Source: Seramator thermalis (GTDB lineage: Bacteria > Bacteroidota > Bacteroidia > Bacteroidales > Dysgonomonadaceae). Taken from it: a stretch of DNA of 64,000 nucleotides. Shown piece by piece: positions 44,314 through 54,206 of this stretch (within the stretch, counting starts at the first letter, position 1; each line of letters begins with the position of its first letter). Where the stretch lies: NCBI RefSeq assembly GCF_004138125.1, contig NZ_RXHS01000009.1, positions 62,001 to 126,000 of the forward strand. The letters are read 5' to 3'. A program made the position numbers and the translations under genes. A model generated the notes under the pieces. It saw only the letters and a list, made by a program, of their open reading frames with translations, was not told the DNA's origin and searched no databases.

Positions 44314-45786
44314 TTAAAGCGTATAATCCGGCAAATTATACTTTTCCTTTGCCTCCAGAATCTTCCACGCCTCGCTTATATCGAGATAAGTGGTACCTCC
44401 GGTTTCACCAAAACTCCCCCCTAAATAGGCAACCCGATCTTCGGGATTAATCATGCCGGCATCAATGAGCTGTTGAATAGCTTTCACGTAATATGCACGA
44501 CGACTTTCATTGGTATTCTCCATGCCACGTCCCGGCTGATGTTCGGCCCACACTCCGTAAGACAGGGATAACTCTCTTGCGAGGCGATCGGTAGTGGTCA
44601 TAGCATACACGGGACTTGGTCCGCGAAAGGCAGCCAACACACGTGCCGTGCGACCGGTATGACTATCGGTGATGATTGCTTTCGTATTGAGCCGTGTCTC
44701 CGATTTTACTGCCTGTTTTGCAAGAAAAACAGTTACCTCCTGCTCCTCATCCAAATCGTAGGGCACGCGAATGTCATTTTCGGCCAATTTGGTTTTCTCA
44801 GCCTCGAATGAAACCTTAGTCATGGTGCGGACAGCCTCTACGGGATATTTACCGAAAGCCGTTTCTCCACTCAACATCATAGCGTCGGTGCGATAGAAAA
44901 TGGCATTGGCGATATCGGTAACTTCGGCGCGTGTAGGACGTGGGTTTTCAATCATCGATTGCAGCATCTGCGTGGCCACTATAACCGGTTTTTTGTGATG
45001 TATGGCTTTACGGATAAGAACTCGCTGAATACCCGGAATTTTTTCTTGAGGAACCTCGATACCTAAATCTCCACGCGCTACCATAATGCCATAAGCAACA
45101 TCGAGAATTTCGTCGGCATTGTCTACGCCTTCCTGATTCTCGATTTTAGCAATAATCTTAATCGGACTGTTATATGAATCGAGAATCTGTTGAACCTCGA
45201 GCACATCTTCTTTGCTCCGCACAAAGGAATGAGCAATGAAATCGATGTCGTATTTAACGGCAAGAGCAATAAACTCGCGGTCGCGATCGGTGATTGTCGG
45301 CAAGTTGATGCGAACGCCGGGAATGTTGACACTCTTGCGGCTGCCGACAACTCCATCGTTTTGAACGCTGCATATCAGATGATCGGAAGCCGCTTCAATG
45401 ACTTTCAATCCTATTTCGCCGTCATCAATCAGAATATCTTCGCCGACCTTTATGTCGTTGGCCAAATTACGATAAGACACATAGATGCATTCACGAGAAG
45501 AAATGCCGGCAGGATTTCCCTCTACACGGACAATATCACCTGTTTTCAGCTCATAAGGAGCCTCCGCTATGGTTGTACGAATCTCAGGTCCTTTGGTATC
45601 CAAAAGTAAGGCAATACGATTAGAAACCGCCCTGACGTTTTCAACTATTCTGATAAATCCTTCTTCATTGATATGCGCAGAATTCATGCGCACAACGTCC
45701 ATTCCTTCGTCGAAAAGTTGTCGAATAAATGACGAATCGCATCGTTTATCGGAAATAGTGGCAATAATTTTTGTATGTTTATGCAT
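44314..45786 (-). CDS. pyk: pyruvate kinase
   Basis: A 490-residue enzyme that makes pyruvate and ATP from PEP and ADP, the last glycolytic step. TKIIATISDKRCDSSFIRQL at the N terminus, LLDTKGPEIR, the B domain (about 70-165), catalytic IIAKIENQEGVDNADEI with Lys and Glu, MVARGDLGIEVP, SGETAFGKYPVEAV, and the C-terminal regulatory domain from about 345. DSSFIRQLFDEGMDVVRMNS fits the group. Here it sits in the aroQ operon; ppdK elsewhere in the window can run the reverse flow. Confidence 0.96.
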   Translation of the reverse strand: MHKHTKIIATISDKRCDSSFIRQLFDEGMDVVRMNSAHINEEGFIRIVENVRAVSNRIALLLDTKGPEIRTTIAEAPYELKTGDIVRVEGNPAGISSRECIYVSYRNLANDIKVGEDILIDDGEIGLKVIEAASDHLICSVQNDGVVGSRKSVNIPGVRINLPTITDRDREFIALAVKYDIDFIAHSFVRSKEDVLEVQQILDSYNSPIKIIAKIENQEGVDNADEILDVAYGIMVARGDLGIEVPQEKIPGIQRVLIRKAIHHKKPVIVATQMLQSMIENPRPTRAEVTDIANAIFYRTDAMMLSGETAFGKYPVEAVRTMTKVSFEAEKTKLAENDIRVPYDLDEEQEVTVFLAKQAVKSETRLNTKAIITDSHTGRTARVLAAFRGPSPVYAMTTTDRLARELSLSYGVWAEHQPGRGMENTNESRRAYYVKAIQQLIDAGMINPEDRVAYLGGSFGETGGTTYLDISEAWKILEAKEKYNLPDYTL

Positions 45787-45813
45787 AATAGTGTATAGAA
45801 AACATTATAAATT

Positions 45814-46269
45814 TTACGTATGAGAGAGGGTTGATTTATTTAATAAGACATCGGGAATGAGAAAAGATTGAATAGCCAATCGATACGAGTCGAATCCGAA
45901 ACCTGCTACCACCCCTTTGCATACGGCCGAAAGCATAGAATGATGCCGGAACTCCTCGCGAGCATATACATTTGAGATATGCACTTCGACAACCGGCGTG
46001 GGAACAGCCTTGATGGCATCGCGAATAGCCACCGAGGTATGCGTATATCCGCCGGCATTCAAAACAATTCCATCGCAGCCAAACCCGGCTTCCTGAATTT
46101 TATCGATGATTTCCCCTTCACTATTCGACTGAAAATAAGAAATTTCGATATCCGAAAAAATTGCATTTAGTACGGTTAAATAATCGACAAACGAATTGTT
46201 GCCATATATTTCGGGTTCGCGCGTACCGAGCAAATTGAGATTAGGCCCATTAATGATTTGAATCTTCAT
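45814..46269 (-). CDS. aroQ: 3-dehydroquinate dehydratase, type II
   Basis: A dodecameric type II dehydroquinase of 151 aa that removes water from 3-dehydroquinate in the shikimate pathway. IINGPNLNLLGTREPEIYG with the catalytic Arg and Tyr of the flexible lid, NAGGYTHTSVAIRDAI, VVEVHISNVYAREEFRHHS with catalytic His, and GFGFDSYRLAI. The start MKIQIINGPN at 46269 is canonical; a longer frame from 46302 would begin above the predicted transcription start. First gene of the run aroQ-pyk-methyltransferase-rbfA-permease-ugd. Confidence 0.95.
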   Translation of the reverse strand: MKIQIINGPNLNLLGTREPEIYGNNSFVDYLTVLNAIFSDIEISYFQSNSEGEIIDKIQEAGFGCDGIVLNAGGYTHTSVAIRDAIKAVPTPVVEVHISNVYAREEFRHHSMLSAVCKGVVAGFGFDSYRLAIQSFLIPDVLLNKSTLSHT

Positions 46270-46290
46270 CGTGTTCGCAATTTCATTACA

Positions 46291-46298
46291 CAAAGATA
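46291..46298 (-). promoter_or_regulatory. -7 promoter box of aroQ operon
   Basis: Minus-strand TATCTTTG, 21 bases before the aroQ start. No other TAnnTTTG box at comparable position was seen before ugd, so this likely drives all six genes. Confidence 0.6.
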
Positions 46299-46432
46299 AC
46301 ACTTTAATATCTAACCCGATTAAACACCGCTGCTATTTTTTAAAGTGTCATTGGCCAATTTAAAACGATCAGACATTATCCGTGGATAATTTTCGATTGC
46401 ATCATTTCTTGCACCCGACAAACCTGTAACAT

Positions 46433-46463
46433 AAAAAAGCGAATCTGTTTGATTCGCTTTTTT
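46433..46463. terminator. nifJ terminator
   Basis: AAAAAAGCGAATC-TGTTT-GATTCGCTTTTTT, symmetric and effective on either strand. It lies 28 bases beyond the nifJ stop. Confidence 0.9.
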
Positions 46464-46490
46464 ATCACATATATCCATGAAACAAATATC

Positions 46491-49400
46491 TTAATCCTGG
46501 TCAGCCGTGCTAATTACTTCAGCATTATCAATGGCGGGAGCCGAAAAATGGGCTTCTGCCATTCGCTTATAGGAACGATATCGCCATTGTGCATTCTCTT
46601 TTGCTGCTTTGTAGAGATCCGCAGCTTCTTTGGGGAAGGATTTTTCGAGAGATGTATATCGCACTTCGCCACGAAGGAAATCATCGAATTTGTTCCAATC
46701 CGGCTCCTTACTGTCGAGAATAAAAGGATTTTTACCCTCATCTTCCAATCGGGGATCGTAACGCCACAAATGCCAATATCCACATTCGACGGCTAATTTT
46801 TCTTCAGATTGAGCACTTCCCATCCCTTTTTTCAATCCATGACTGATACATGGAGAGTAAGCGATAATAAGCGATGGACCTTTATAGCTTTCAGCTTCTT
46901 TCAGAGCCTTGAGGAACTGGCTCTGACTGGCTCCCATAGACACTTGTGCGACATAAACATAACCATAGGTCGTGGCAATCATCCCCAAATCTTTCTTGCG
47001 AATGCGCTTACCTGCAGCCGCAAATTTGGCAACTGCTGCTATAGGCGTAGATTTAGAAGATTGCCCACCAGTATTGGAATACACTTCAGTATCAAGAACA
47101 AGCACATTGATATCCTGCCCCATTGCCAATACGTGATCAAGTCCTCCGAAACCGATATCGTATGCCCAACCATCACCGCCAAAAACCCAGATCGACTTTT
47201 TCACGAAATAACGTTCGAGTTTGAGCAATTCTTTGGCAGTCTCGCTCTGATTCTGTTTCAGCAAAGGAATTAATTTATCGGAAATTTCTTTTGATTTTTC
47301 GCCATCGTCCTTGTTGTCGATCCATTCGCCGAACAACAGCTTTTCTTCTTCCGAGAAATCATTGGAGGCAATGCCGGACTGCATGAGCGAATGGATGCGG
47401 TTTCGCATCGAACCATTAGCCAATACAAATCCGAAGCCAAATTCGGCATTGTCTTCGAAAAGAGAATTGGCCCAAGCAGGTCCGCGACCTTGATCATTCT
47501 TGGTGTATGGAGTAGCGGGAGCTGATGCTCCATAAATAGAAGAACACCCTGTGGCGTTGGCAATCATCATCCGATCGCCATAAAGCTGAGTAATGAGCTT
47601 AATGTAAGGAGTTTCGCCACAACCTGCACAAGCACCGGAAAATTCGAACAACGGTGTGGCAAACTGCGAATTTTTGACGTTAAGTTTTGTATCCACCAAA
47701 TGAGCTTTGCTCGAAACATTTTTCACCATGAAATCCCAGTTTTTCTGGTTTTCGTACTGAGTTTGGATTGGAACCATTTCGAGAGCTTTCTTTCCTCTAT
47801 TGCCGGGACAAACGTCGGCACAATTTCCACATCCCAAACAATCGAGCACATCCACCTGGATACGAAAAGCCATTCCGGAGAACTGACGGCCTTGTGCCTT
47901 AAGCATTACTACGTCTTCTCCGAGCTGTTGTTGTTCATTCTGATCGAGTACAAACGGTCGGATGGTAGCATGCGGACACACATAAGCACACTGATTGCAT
48001 TGGATGCAATTTTCGGCATTCCAAAGGGGAACAGAGGTGGCAACTCCGCGTTTCTCATAAGCTGTAGTACCATTTTCCCAAGTGCCGTCTTCTCGTCCTG
48101 AAAATACAGAAACGGGAAGGTCATATCCGCGCTGAGCGTTCATCGGACGAACAACTTTTTGTATAAATTCGGGGGCATCATCGTTCTGTTCATCACCCAC
48201 TACAATATCAGCCCATTCTTTCGGGATTTCGACCTCTTCGATTTCACCACCACGATCAACGGCAGCATAATTCATTCTGATCACATCTTCACCCTTCTTC
48301 CCGTAGGACTTCACGATGAATTTCTTCATCTGTTCTACTGCTAATTCATAAGGAATAACGTTAGAAATCTTGAAGAAAGCGGATTGCAAAATTGTATTGG
48401 TTCTTCCACCCAATCCAAGCTCCTCGGCAATGCTGGTAGCATTGATGATATAGAGTTTGATATTGTTTTGAGCGAAATATTTTTTCACTTTGTCGGGCAG
48501 ATGATTCGGCACTTCTTCTTTCGGCCATAAAGAGTTGAGCAGGAATGTGCCATTCTTTTTCAAGCCTCTGGTAACGTCATATAAATAAAGATATGCCGGA
48601 ACATGACATGCCACAAAATTGGGGGTATTCACCAAATAAGTTGATCGAATGGGTTTGTCGCCAAAACGAAGATGTGAGCAGGTGAATCCTCCTGATTTCT
48701 TGGAATCGTAAGCAAAATATGCTTGAACATATTTATTGGTATTATCTCCGATAATCTTGATCGAGTTTTTGTTAGCGCCAACCGTGCCATCCGATCCGAG
48801 TCCGTAAAATTTGGCTTCGTAAGTAGTTTCATCCATAGCCACCTCCTCTTTGACGGGAAGCGACTTAAAGGTTACATCATCTACGATACCGATCGTAAAA
48901 TCGTTTTTGGGCATTTTCATTGTCAGATTTTCAAATACCGAAATGATTTGACTTGGCGTAGTATCTTTCGATGACAATCCGTAAACACCACCCACCACTA
49001 CGGGGGCGTCGGGACGGCCGTAGTAACAATCTTTCACATCGAGATAAAGTGGCTGTCCGAGTGCGCCCGATTCTTTTGTACGATCGAGCACGGCGATTCG
49101 CTTCGCTGTTTTGGGAACTGCCGACAGAAATGCTTCAGCCTTGAAAGGACGATAGAGATGAACGGCTACCACGCCGACTTTTTCTCCTTTGGCACGCAAA
49201 AAATCGACCACTTCGCGAATTGTTTCGGTAACGGAGCCCATCGCAATAATCACCCGGTCGGCTTCGGGATCGCCGTAGTAATCGAACAATCCGTATTTGC
49301 GACCCGTAACCTCCGCCATTTTTTCGAGGTACTTTTCGACGATATCGGGCACTGCTTCGTAAAAAGGATTAGCAGCTTCCTTTGCCTGAAAATAAATATC

Positions 49401-50072
49401 ATCGTTTTGAGCTGTTCCTCTGGTTACGGGCTTATCGGGGCCGAGTGCGCGATTACGAAAAGCGGCCAAGGCTTCCCGGTTTACAAGCGGGAGAATGTCT
49501 TCGTTGCTAAGGGCCTCAATCTTTTGAATTTCGTGCGAGGTGCGAAATCCATCAAAAAAGTGCACAAATGGAACTCGACTTTCGAGAGAAGCCAAATGAG
49601 CAACGGCAGCCAGATCCATCACCTCCTGCACCGAACCGGTGGCAAAGAGTGCAAAACCGGTAGGACGAACTGCCATCACATCCTGTTGGTCGCCAAAAAT
49701 GGACAAGGCATGTGAAGCTATAGCTCGAGCTGAAACATGAAACACACACGGCAAAAGTTCACCGGCAATTTTATACATATTCGGCAACATGAGCAATAGC
49801 CCTTGTGAAGCAGTGAAGGTGGTGGTTAGTGCCCCAGCCTGCAAAGCACCGTGAACAGCTCCGGCTGCACCGGCTTCGGATTGCATTTCCTGAACCAGTA
49901 CCGGTTGTCCAAAAAGATTTTTACGACCGGCGGCAGACCATTCGTCCACATATTCGGCCATAGTTGAGGATGGCGTGATGGGATAAATGGCGGCAACTTC
50001 ACTAAACATATATGCAATATGAGCGGCAGCCTGATTCCCGTCACAGGTCAAGTAAGTTTTTTCTTTAGCCAT
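46491..50072 (-). CDS. nifJ: pyruvate:ferredoxin (flavodoxin) oxidoreductase
   Basis: A single-chain PFOR of 1193 aa that oxidatively decarboxylates pyruvate to acetyl-CoA and passes electrons to ferredoxin, a hallmark of anaerobic metabolism. Domain order: PFOR I (YPITPSSTMAEYVDEW), PFOR II (about 260-410), the gamma-type domain (about 415-650), an 8Fe ferredoxin domain with CIQCNQCAYVCPHA and CLGCGNCADVCPG (about 690-760), and the C-terminal TPP domain with CAGCGETPYIKL and GDGWAYDIGFGGLDHVL plus NTEVYSNTGGQ-type Mg loop (here DTEVYSNTGGQSSKSTP). All cluster cysteines are present. Monocistronic, with its own promoter and terminator. Confidence 0.97.
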   Translation of the reverse strand: MAKEKTYLTCDGNQAAAHIAYMFSEVAAIYPITPSSTMAEYVDEWSAAGRKNLFGQPVLVQEMQSEAGAAGAVHGALQAGALTTTFTASQGLLLMLPNMYKIAGELLPCVFHVSARAIASHALSIFGDQQDVMAVRPTGFALFATGSVQEVMDLAAVAHLASLESRVPFVHFFDGFRTSHEIQKIEALSNEDILPLVNREALAAFRNRALGPDKPVTRGTAQNDDIYFQAKEAANPFYEAVPDIVEKYLEKMAEVTGRKYGLFDYYGDPEADRVIIAMGSVTETIREVVDFLRAKGEKVGVVAVHLYRPFKAEAFLSAVPKTAKRIAVLDRTKESGALGQPLYLDVKDCYYGRPDAPVVVGGVYGLSSKDTTPSQIISVFENLTMKMPKNDFTIGIVDDVTFKSLPVKEEVAMDETTYEAKFYGLGSDGTVGANKNSIKIIGDNTNKYVQAYFAYDSKKSGGFTCSHLRFGDKPIRSTYLVNTPNFVACHVPAYLYLYDVTRGLKKNGTFLLNSLWPKEEVPNHLPDKVKKYFAQNNIKLYIINATSIAEELGLGGRTNTILQSAFFKISNVIPYELAVEQMKKFIVKSYGKKGEDVIRMNYAAVDRGGEIEEVEIPKEWADIVVGDEQNDDAPEFIQKVVRPMNAQRGYDLPVSVFSGREDGTWENGTTAYEKRGVATSVPLWNAENCIQCNQCAYVCPHATIRPFVLDQNEQQQLGEDVVMLKAQGRQFSGMAFRIQVDVLDCLGCGNCADVCPGNRGKKALEMVPIQTQYENQKNWDFMVKNVSSKAHLVDTKLNVKNSQFATPLFEFSGACAGCGETPYIKLITQLYGDRMMIANATGCSSIYGASAPATPYTKNDQGRGPAWANSLFEDNAEFGFGFVLANGSMRNRIHSLMQSGIASNDFSEEEKLLFGEWIDNKDDGEKSKEISDKLIPLLKQNQSETAKELLKLERYFVKKSIWVFGGDGWAYDIGFGGLDHVLAMGQDINVLVLDTEVYSNTGGQSSKSTPIAAVAKFAAAGKRIRKKDLGMIATTYGYVYVAQVSMGASQSQFLKALKEAESYKGPSLIIAYSPCISHGLKKGMGSAQSEEKLAVECGYWHLWRYDPRLEDEGKNPFILDSKEPDWNKFDDFLRGEVRYTSLEKSFPKEAADLYKAAKENAQWRYRSYKRMAEAHFSAPAIDNAEVISTADQD

Positions 50073-50132
50073 AGGATTAGTATGAAATATTTAAATAGTT
50101 TCGGATTATTATTTTCCGTTTGAAATAAACCT

Positions 50133-50140
50133 CAAAATTA
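50133..50140 (-). promoter_or_regulatory. -7 promoter box of nifJ
   Basis: Minus-strand TAATTTTG, about 60 bases before the nifJ start. Confidence 0.5.
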
Positions 50141-50930
50141 GCAACGAAATTACTATAAAATTGTGGATCAAGCAAAGAATATTATCTTTTTATAACTCTT
50201 AAGTCGAATTTTAGCGGAGATTTAAAGGTTTGTCGCCATGTTCAACGAACGGGGAAAACCGACTTTTTGTATGTTGAACTGCCCTATCGATTTTTTTTCT
50301 AAAATAATTAAGCAGCTCATTTCCTGTATTTTTACTGCAAATAGCATCCTCTTTCGGAAAAGCTTTTTGGTGCAGGTTGCTTTATTTTAGAGAATCGGGA
50401 AATGATCGAAAGTATGAATAAACTTCATTCGAACCAAGTACGACGGAAATACGACGGAAACATGGAACGAAGATTCACGAGACGATCGTCTGAAAAAGCA
50501 CAGAAAATTTCTTCTGGAACCGATTCAACCACTATGCAAGTTTTTTTATTTGTTAACTTATCCATATCGAGTTAAACCGATAACCTTTCTCTCGAATTTG
50601 AAGGACAATCAACACAGTCACCGTGGCCGGAACGAATTTTCAGGAAATGTATAAAACTAAATTAAACAGTTTGATGACGAGTCAATACGAAATTACTATT
50701 GACATATACACTCTCATATAATTCTTGTTCAATACGATAATGCGAGAAGAAAAATGATTAGATTCATATTGAAAAAAGGTTAAAAAATAATCTTTCTTTA
50801 ATATTTGACGTTTTATACATGAAAACATTTACTGCTTTATTCCATTTTAATTGAAAACGAGAGTGGACGCAAAAATAAAACTTCGAGAGAGGAAAGAATA
50901 TGTCGTTTTTTGGATTTAATATCTAAGCGT
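50141..50930. other. large gene-free gap before otsAB
   Basis: About 790 AT-rich bases between the nifJ promoter and otsAB. No frame shows family resemblance. The one distinctive element is the 47-bp repeat at 50427-50473. No TAnnTTTG box was found close to otsAB. Confidence 0.55.
50427..50473 (-). repeat. 47-bp interspersed repeat, copy 3
   Basis: Inverted relative to copy 1 (5405-5451), 42 of 47 positions equal. The outer 28 bases differ at one position. Confidence 0.65.
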
Positions 50931-53099
50931 ATGAAATTAGTGATTATTGCAAACCGTTTACCCGTAAAAATCGAAGAAAAAAACAATTCATACAGCATCA
51001 AACGAAGTGAAGGCGGATTAGCTACCGGGCTGAGTTCATTGGATACGTCCATAGAAAAATTTTGGGTTGGATGGCCAGGAATTTACGTGGACGACAAAAG
51101 CCTCCAAAAACGAATAACCCGAAGGCTGCACGCCATGCATTTTCATCCTGTCTTTCTTAGCCAGGAACAAATTGAAAAATACTACGAAGGATACAGCAAC
51201 AGCATTTTGTGGCCACTCTGTCATTATTTTTTCTCCTATATCGAATACGGCTCATGCTTTTGGGAAGCATATAAGGAAGTCAATACACTGTTTTGCGAAG
51301 AATCATTACCCTTCATCGATGAAAACGATATCGTTTGGATACAGGATTATCAATTGATGTTGCTCCCCAAAAAGATTCGAGACCACAAACCACAGGCAAA
51401 TATCGGATATTTTCATCATATTCCGTTTCCATCATTCGAGCTATTCAGGGTACTCCCCGAAAGGAAAGAGTTGTTGGAAGGCTTACTTGGGGCTGACCTT
51501 ATTGGTCTGCATACACACGACTACATGCGCCATTTTATCAGTTCGCTTTATCGGGTTCTCGATCTCAATTGCGATTTGGATGAAATAAAACTTCAGGACC
51601 GAACCGTACATGTGGATGCTTTTCCGATGGGAATCAACTACCAAAAATATCACGATGCGGCTCTGCTTCCGGCAGTGAGAAAAGAATCGGCCGAGCTGAA
51701 AAAGAAATTGGGCAATCAGACTATCATATTATCCGTAGATCGTTTGGACTATAGCAAAGGGATTCTCAACAGAATAAAAGGGTTTGCACAATTTTTGGAG
51801 AATCATCCCGAATATCGCGAAAAAGTTTCGCTGGCCATGATCGTTACACCTTCGCGCGACAATGTAGAGAGATATGCCGATCTGAAAACACGTATCGATC
51901 AAACAATCGGGCAGGTCAACGGCAAGTATGCCACCGTGGGATGGACACCTATCCATTATTACTATCGAAGCTTCGATTTCGAAGGCCTCTCGGCCATGTA
52001 TGATGTTGCAGATATAGCGCTGGTTACGCCTCTTCGCGACGGAATGAATCTGGTGGCAAAGGAATATCTCGCATCGAAACGTGAAAAACCCGGCGTGCTG
52101 ATACTGAGCGAAATGGCAGGTGCAGCTATCGAACTTACCGATGCGATTATCATCAACCCGATGGATGCCAACGAAATAGAGAATGCCATTTTGCAAGCCA
52201 TCACAATGAGTGAACATGAAAAAAAAGAACGCTTATGGAGAATGCAAAAAACAATTTCCAATCAAACCGTTCAAAAATGGGCTAACGATTTTGTCAAGGA
52301 ATTATCCTATATCAAAAAACAAAACGAAGAAATTTACCAGAAAATCATCGATAAGAAACAATTGGCACAGATCAAACGACAATACGACAGATCGTCACAC
52401 AGGCTGCTCGTACTCGATTATGACGGAACACTTGCGCCTTTTTATAAAAAGCCGGAAGAAGCGGCTCCTTCACCCATACTGCTTTCGTTACTCGAAAAAA
52501 TGGCCAAAGATCCGGCTAACCACGTGGTGATCAACAGTGGACGAAGCAGTGAGATGTTAGAAAAATGGTTTGGTGATTTGCCAATAGATCTTTCGGCGGA
52601 ACATAGTGCACTGTATAAGGAAAATGGCGAATGGCACGAAAATTTTAAAAAAATCGAGCAATGGGATTCCGAAATATTGGACATCATACAACGCACGATA
52701 GAAAAAACTCCCAATTCGTGGTTAGAAATAAAAAATACAGCTCTTGTGTGGCACTATCGCAAGGCCGATACATGGTTGGCCAATTTGCGCGAAGAACAAT
52801 TGGTGAGGGCGCTAATAGAGCCCTGCACAAGGCTGAATCTACAAATTGTTCCGGGTAATAAAATATTGGAAATAAAGCCATCTGCATTCAATAAAGGCAC
52901 CGAAATAAAGCGGCGCATGCAGAAAGAAAAATTTGACTTTGTGCTGGTAATTGGCGACGACACCACCGATGAAGATATGTTTCGCGCAATCCCGAGCGAC
53001 GGGATCAGTATAAAAGTAGGAGATTTTTCGCCCATCGCCAAATACCGAATATCGCTACAATCCAAAGTAATTCCTTTTTTGACAAAACTCATCTCTTAA
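50931..53099 (+). CDS. otsAB: fused trehalose-6-phosphate synthase/phosphatase
   Basis: A bifunctional enzyme of 722 aa making trehalose. Residues 1-470 are a GT20 glycosyltransferase (OtsA) that joins UDP-glucose and glucose-6-phosphate: [59 protein letters not shown] and [14 protein letters not shown]. From about 485 comes a HAD trehalose-6-phosphate phosphatase (OtsB): [20 protein letters not shown] with the nucleophile Asp, [14 protein letters not shown], and [16 protein letters not shown]. Start [11 protein letters not shown] at 50931 is preferred over an ATG seven codons upstream. The product is a compatible solute and stress protectant. The mscS gene follows after 18 bases. Confidence 0.95.
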   Translation: MKLVIIANRLPVKIEEKNNSYSIKRSEGGLATGLSSLDTSIEKFWVGWPGIYVDDKSLQKRITRRLHAMHFHPVFLSQEQIEKYYEGYSNSILWPLCHYFFSYIEYGSCFWEAYKEVNTLFCEESLPFIDENDIVWIQDYQLMLLPKKIRDHKPQANIGYFHHIPFPSFELFRVLPERKELLEGLLGADLIGLHTHDYMRHFISSLYRVLDLNCDLDEIKLQDRTVHVDAFPMGINYQKYHDAALLPAVRKESAELKKKLGNQTIILSVDRLDYSKGILNRIKGFAQFLENHPEYREKVSLAMIVTPSRDNVERYADLKTRIDQTIGQVNGKYATVGWTPIHYYYRSFDFEGLSAMYDVADIALVTPLRDGMNLVAKEYLASKREKPGVLILSEMAGAAIELTDAIIINPMDANEIENAILQAITMSEHEKKERLWRMQKTISNQTVQKWANDFVKELSYIKKQNEEIYQKIIDKKQLAQIKRQYDRSSHRLLVLDYDGTLAPFYKKPEEAAPSPILLSLLEKMAKDPANHVVINSGRSSEMLEKWFGDLPIDLSAEHSALYKENGEWHENFKKIEQWDSEILDIIQRTIEKTPNSWLEIKNTALVWHYRKADTWLANLREEQLVRALIEPCTRLNLQIVPGNKILEIKPSAFNKGTEIKRRMQKEKFDFVLVIGDDTTDEDMFRAIPSDGISIKVGDFSPIAKYRISLQSKVIPFLTKLIS

Positions 53100-53117
53100 T
53101 TTTTTCAGCAATATAAT

Positions 53118-54206
53118 ATGGAATGGTTTGATCAACTTTTTGAGCGTTATCCATCGAGTAGATACTTAGTTCTGTTCATAGCATTTGCTGCGATATTCCT
53201 CATTCTTGTATTTCTTTTGAATGCCTTATCAAAAAAACTACAGAAACGGGCACAAAAGACAAAAAGTCCGATAGACGACATCATCATTCGAATGGTTCGG
53301 TTGCCGGCGCTATGGCTGATCTTCTCGACCTTGTTGAGTACATTCAGCACCTATCTGAAGGACGACGCCCAAATATTCGAGACATTGCAGAAAATAAGCC
53401 AGATACTCTTAATTCTGATTATAGGTTGGGTGCTCATACAAACAATAAGAGCCATATTTCGATATTTCCGGAACAAACTCAACATCGAAAATGCGAACAA
53501 CCTAGAAGCCCGCAAGCGATTAACTCAATTGAGTATGATCGAAAAAATAACGATTATTTCGGTTTCGGTTATTTTTATATCGATAGCTTTGATGTCGATC
53601 GAATCGCTTCGAAGCATCGGCGTGAGTATATTGACTTCGGCAGGCGTCATCGGCGTTGTGGTCGGGTTGGCCGCCCAGCGAAGCGTAGGGCAAGTACTTT
53701 CGGGAGTTCAGATTGCATTTACACAACCCATTCGATTGGACGATGTAGTCGTTATAGAAGGAGAATGGGGCCGTATCGAAGAAATCAATATTACGTATGC
53801 CGTAGTAAAAATCTGGGACGAACGTCGTTTGATAGTCCCCATAGATTATTTTCTCCAAAAGCCCATACAGAATTGGACCAGAAACACGTCAAACATACTT
53901 GGGTCGGTATTTCTGTATGTTTCGTACGATCTTCCGGTAGAACCGCTCAGAGAGAAATTGAAAACCCTTGTAGAAGCAAATCCCAACTGGGATGGCCGCG
54001 TTCAGAACATCCAAATTACGGATGCAAAACAATGGTATAAGGAACTGCGAATTTTGGTAAGCAGCTCCGATTCATCCAAAAATTGGGATTTACGCGTAGA
54101 TATTCGCGAAAAGATGATTGATTTCATTAACGAAAAATATCCCGATTCGTTTGCAAAGATATACCTCAAGCCGCAATCCCCCGAAAAAGAGATTATGGCC
54201 GAATAA
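53118..54206 (+). CDS. mechanosensitive ion channel (MscS family)
   Basis: A small-conductance mechanosensitive channel of 362 aa that releases solutes on hypo-osmotic shock. About four to five transmembrane helices lie within residues 15-190. The pore helix and beta domain read GVVVGLAAQRSVGQVLSGVQ, TQPIRLDDVVVIEGEWGRIE and DERRLIVPIDYFLQKPIQNW. The C-terminal alpha/beta domain ends near 345. It is co-transcribed with otsAB, so solute synthesis and emergency release are linked. The final 14 bases overlap the end of the convergent GH15 gene. Confidence 0.9.
   Translation: MEWFDQLFERYPSSRYLVLFIAFAAIFLILVFLLNALSKKLQKRAQKTKSPIDDIIIRMVRLPALWLIFSTLLSTFSTYLKDDAQIFETLQKISQILLILIIGWVLIQTIRAIFRYFRNKLNIENANNLEARKRLTQLSMIEKITIISVSVIFISIALMSIESLRSIGVSILTSAGVIGVVVGLAAQRSVGQVLSGVQIAFTQPIRLDDVVVIEGEWGRIEEINITYAVVKIWDERRLIVPIDYFLQKPIQNWTRNTSNILGSVFLYVSYDLPVEPLREKLKTLVEANPNWDGRVQNIQITDAKQWYKELRILVSSSDSSKNWDLRVDIREKMIDFINEKYPDSFAKIYLKPQSPEKEIMAE

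Noticed and set aside
50699-50722. TTGACA and TATAAT, sigma-70-like boxes
   Set aside because: The spacer is 12 bases instead of about 17, and Bacteroidota promoters use TTTG/TAnnTTTG, so this is probably chance.
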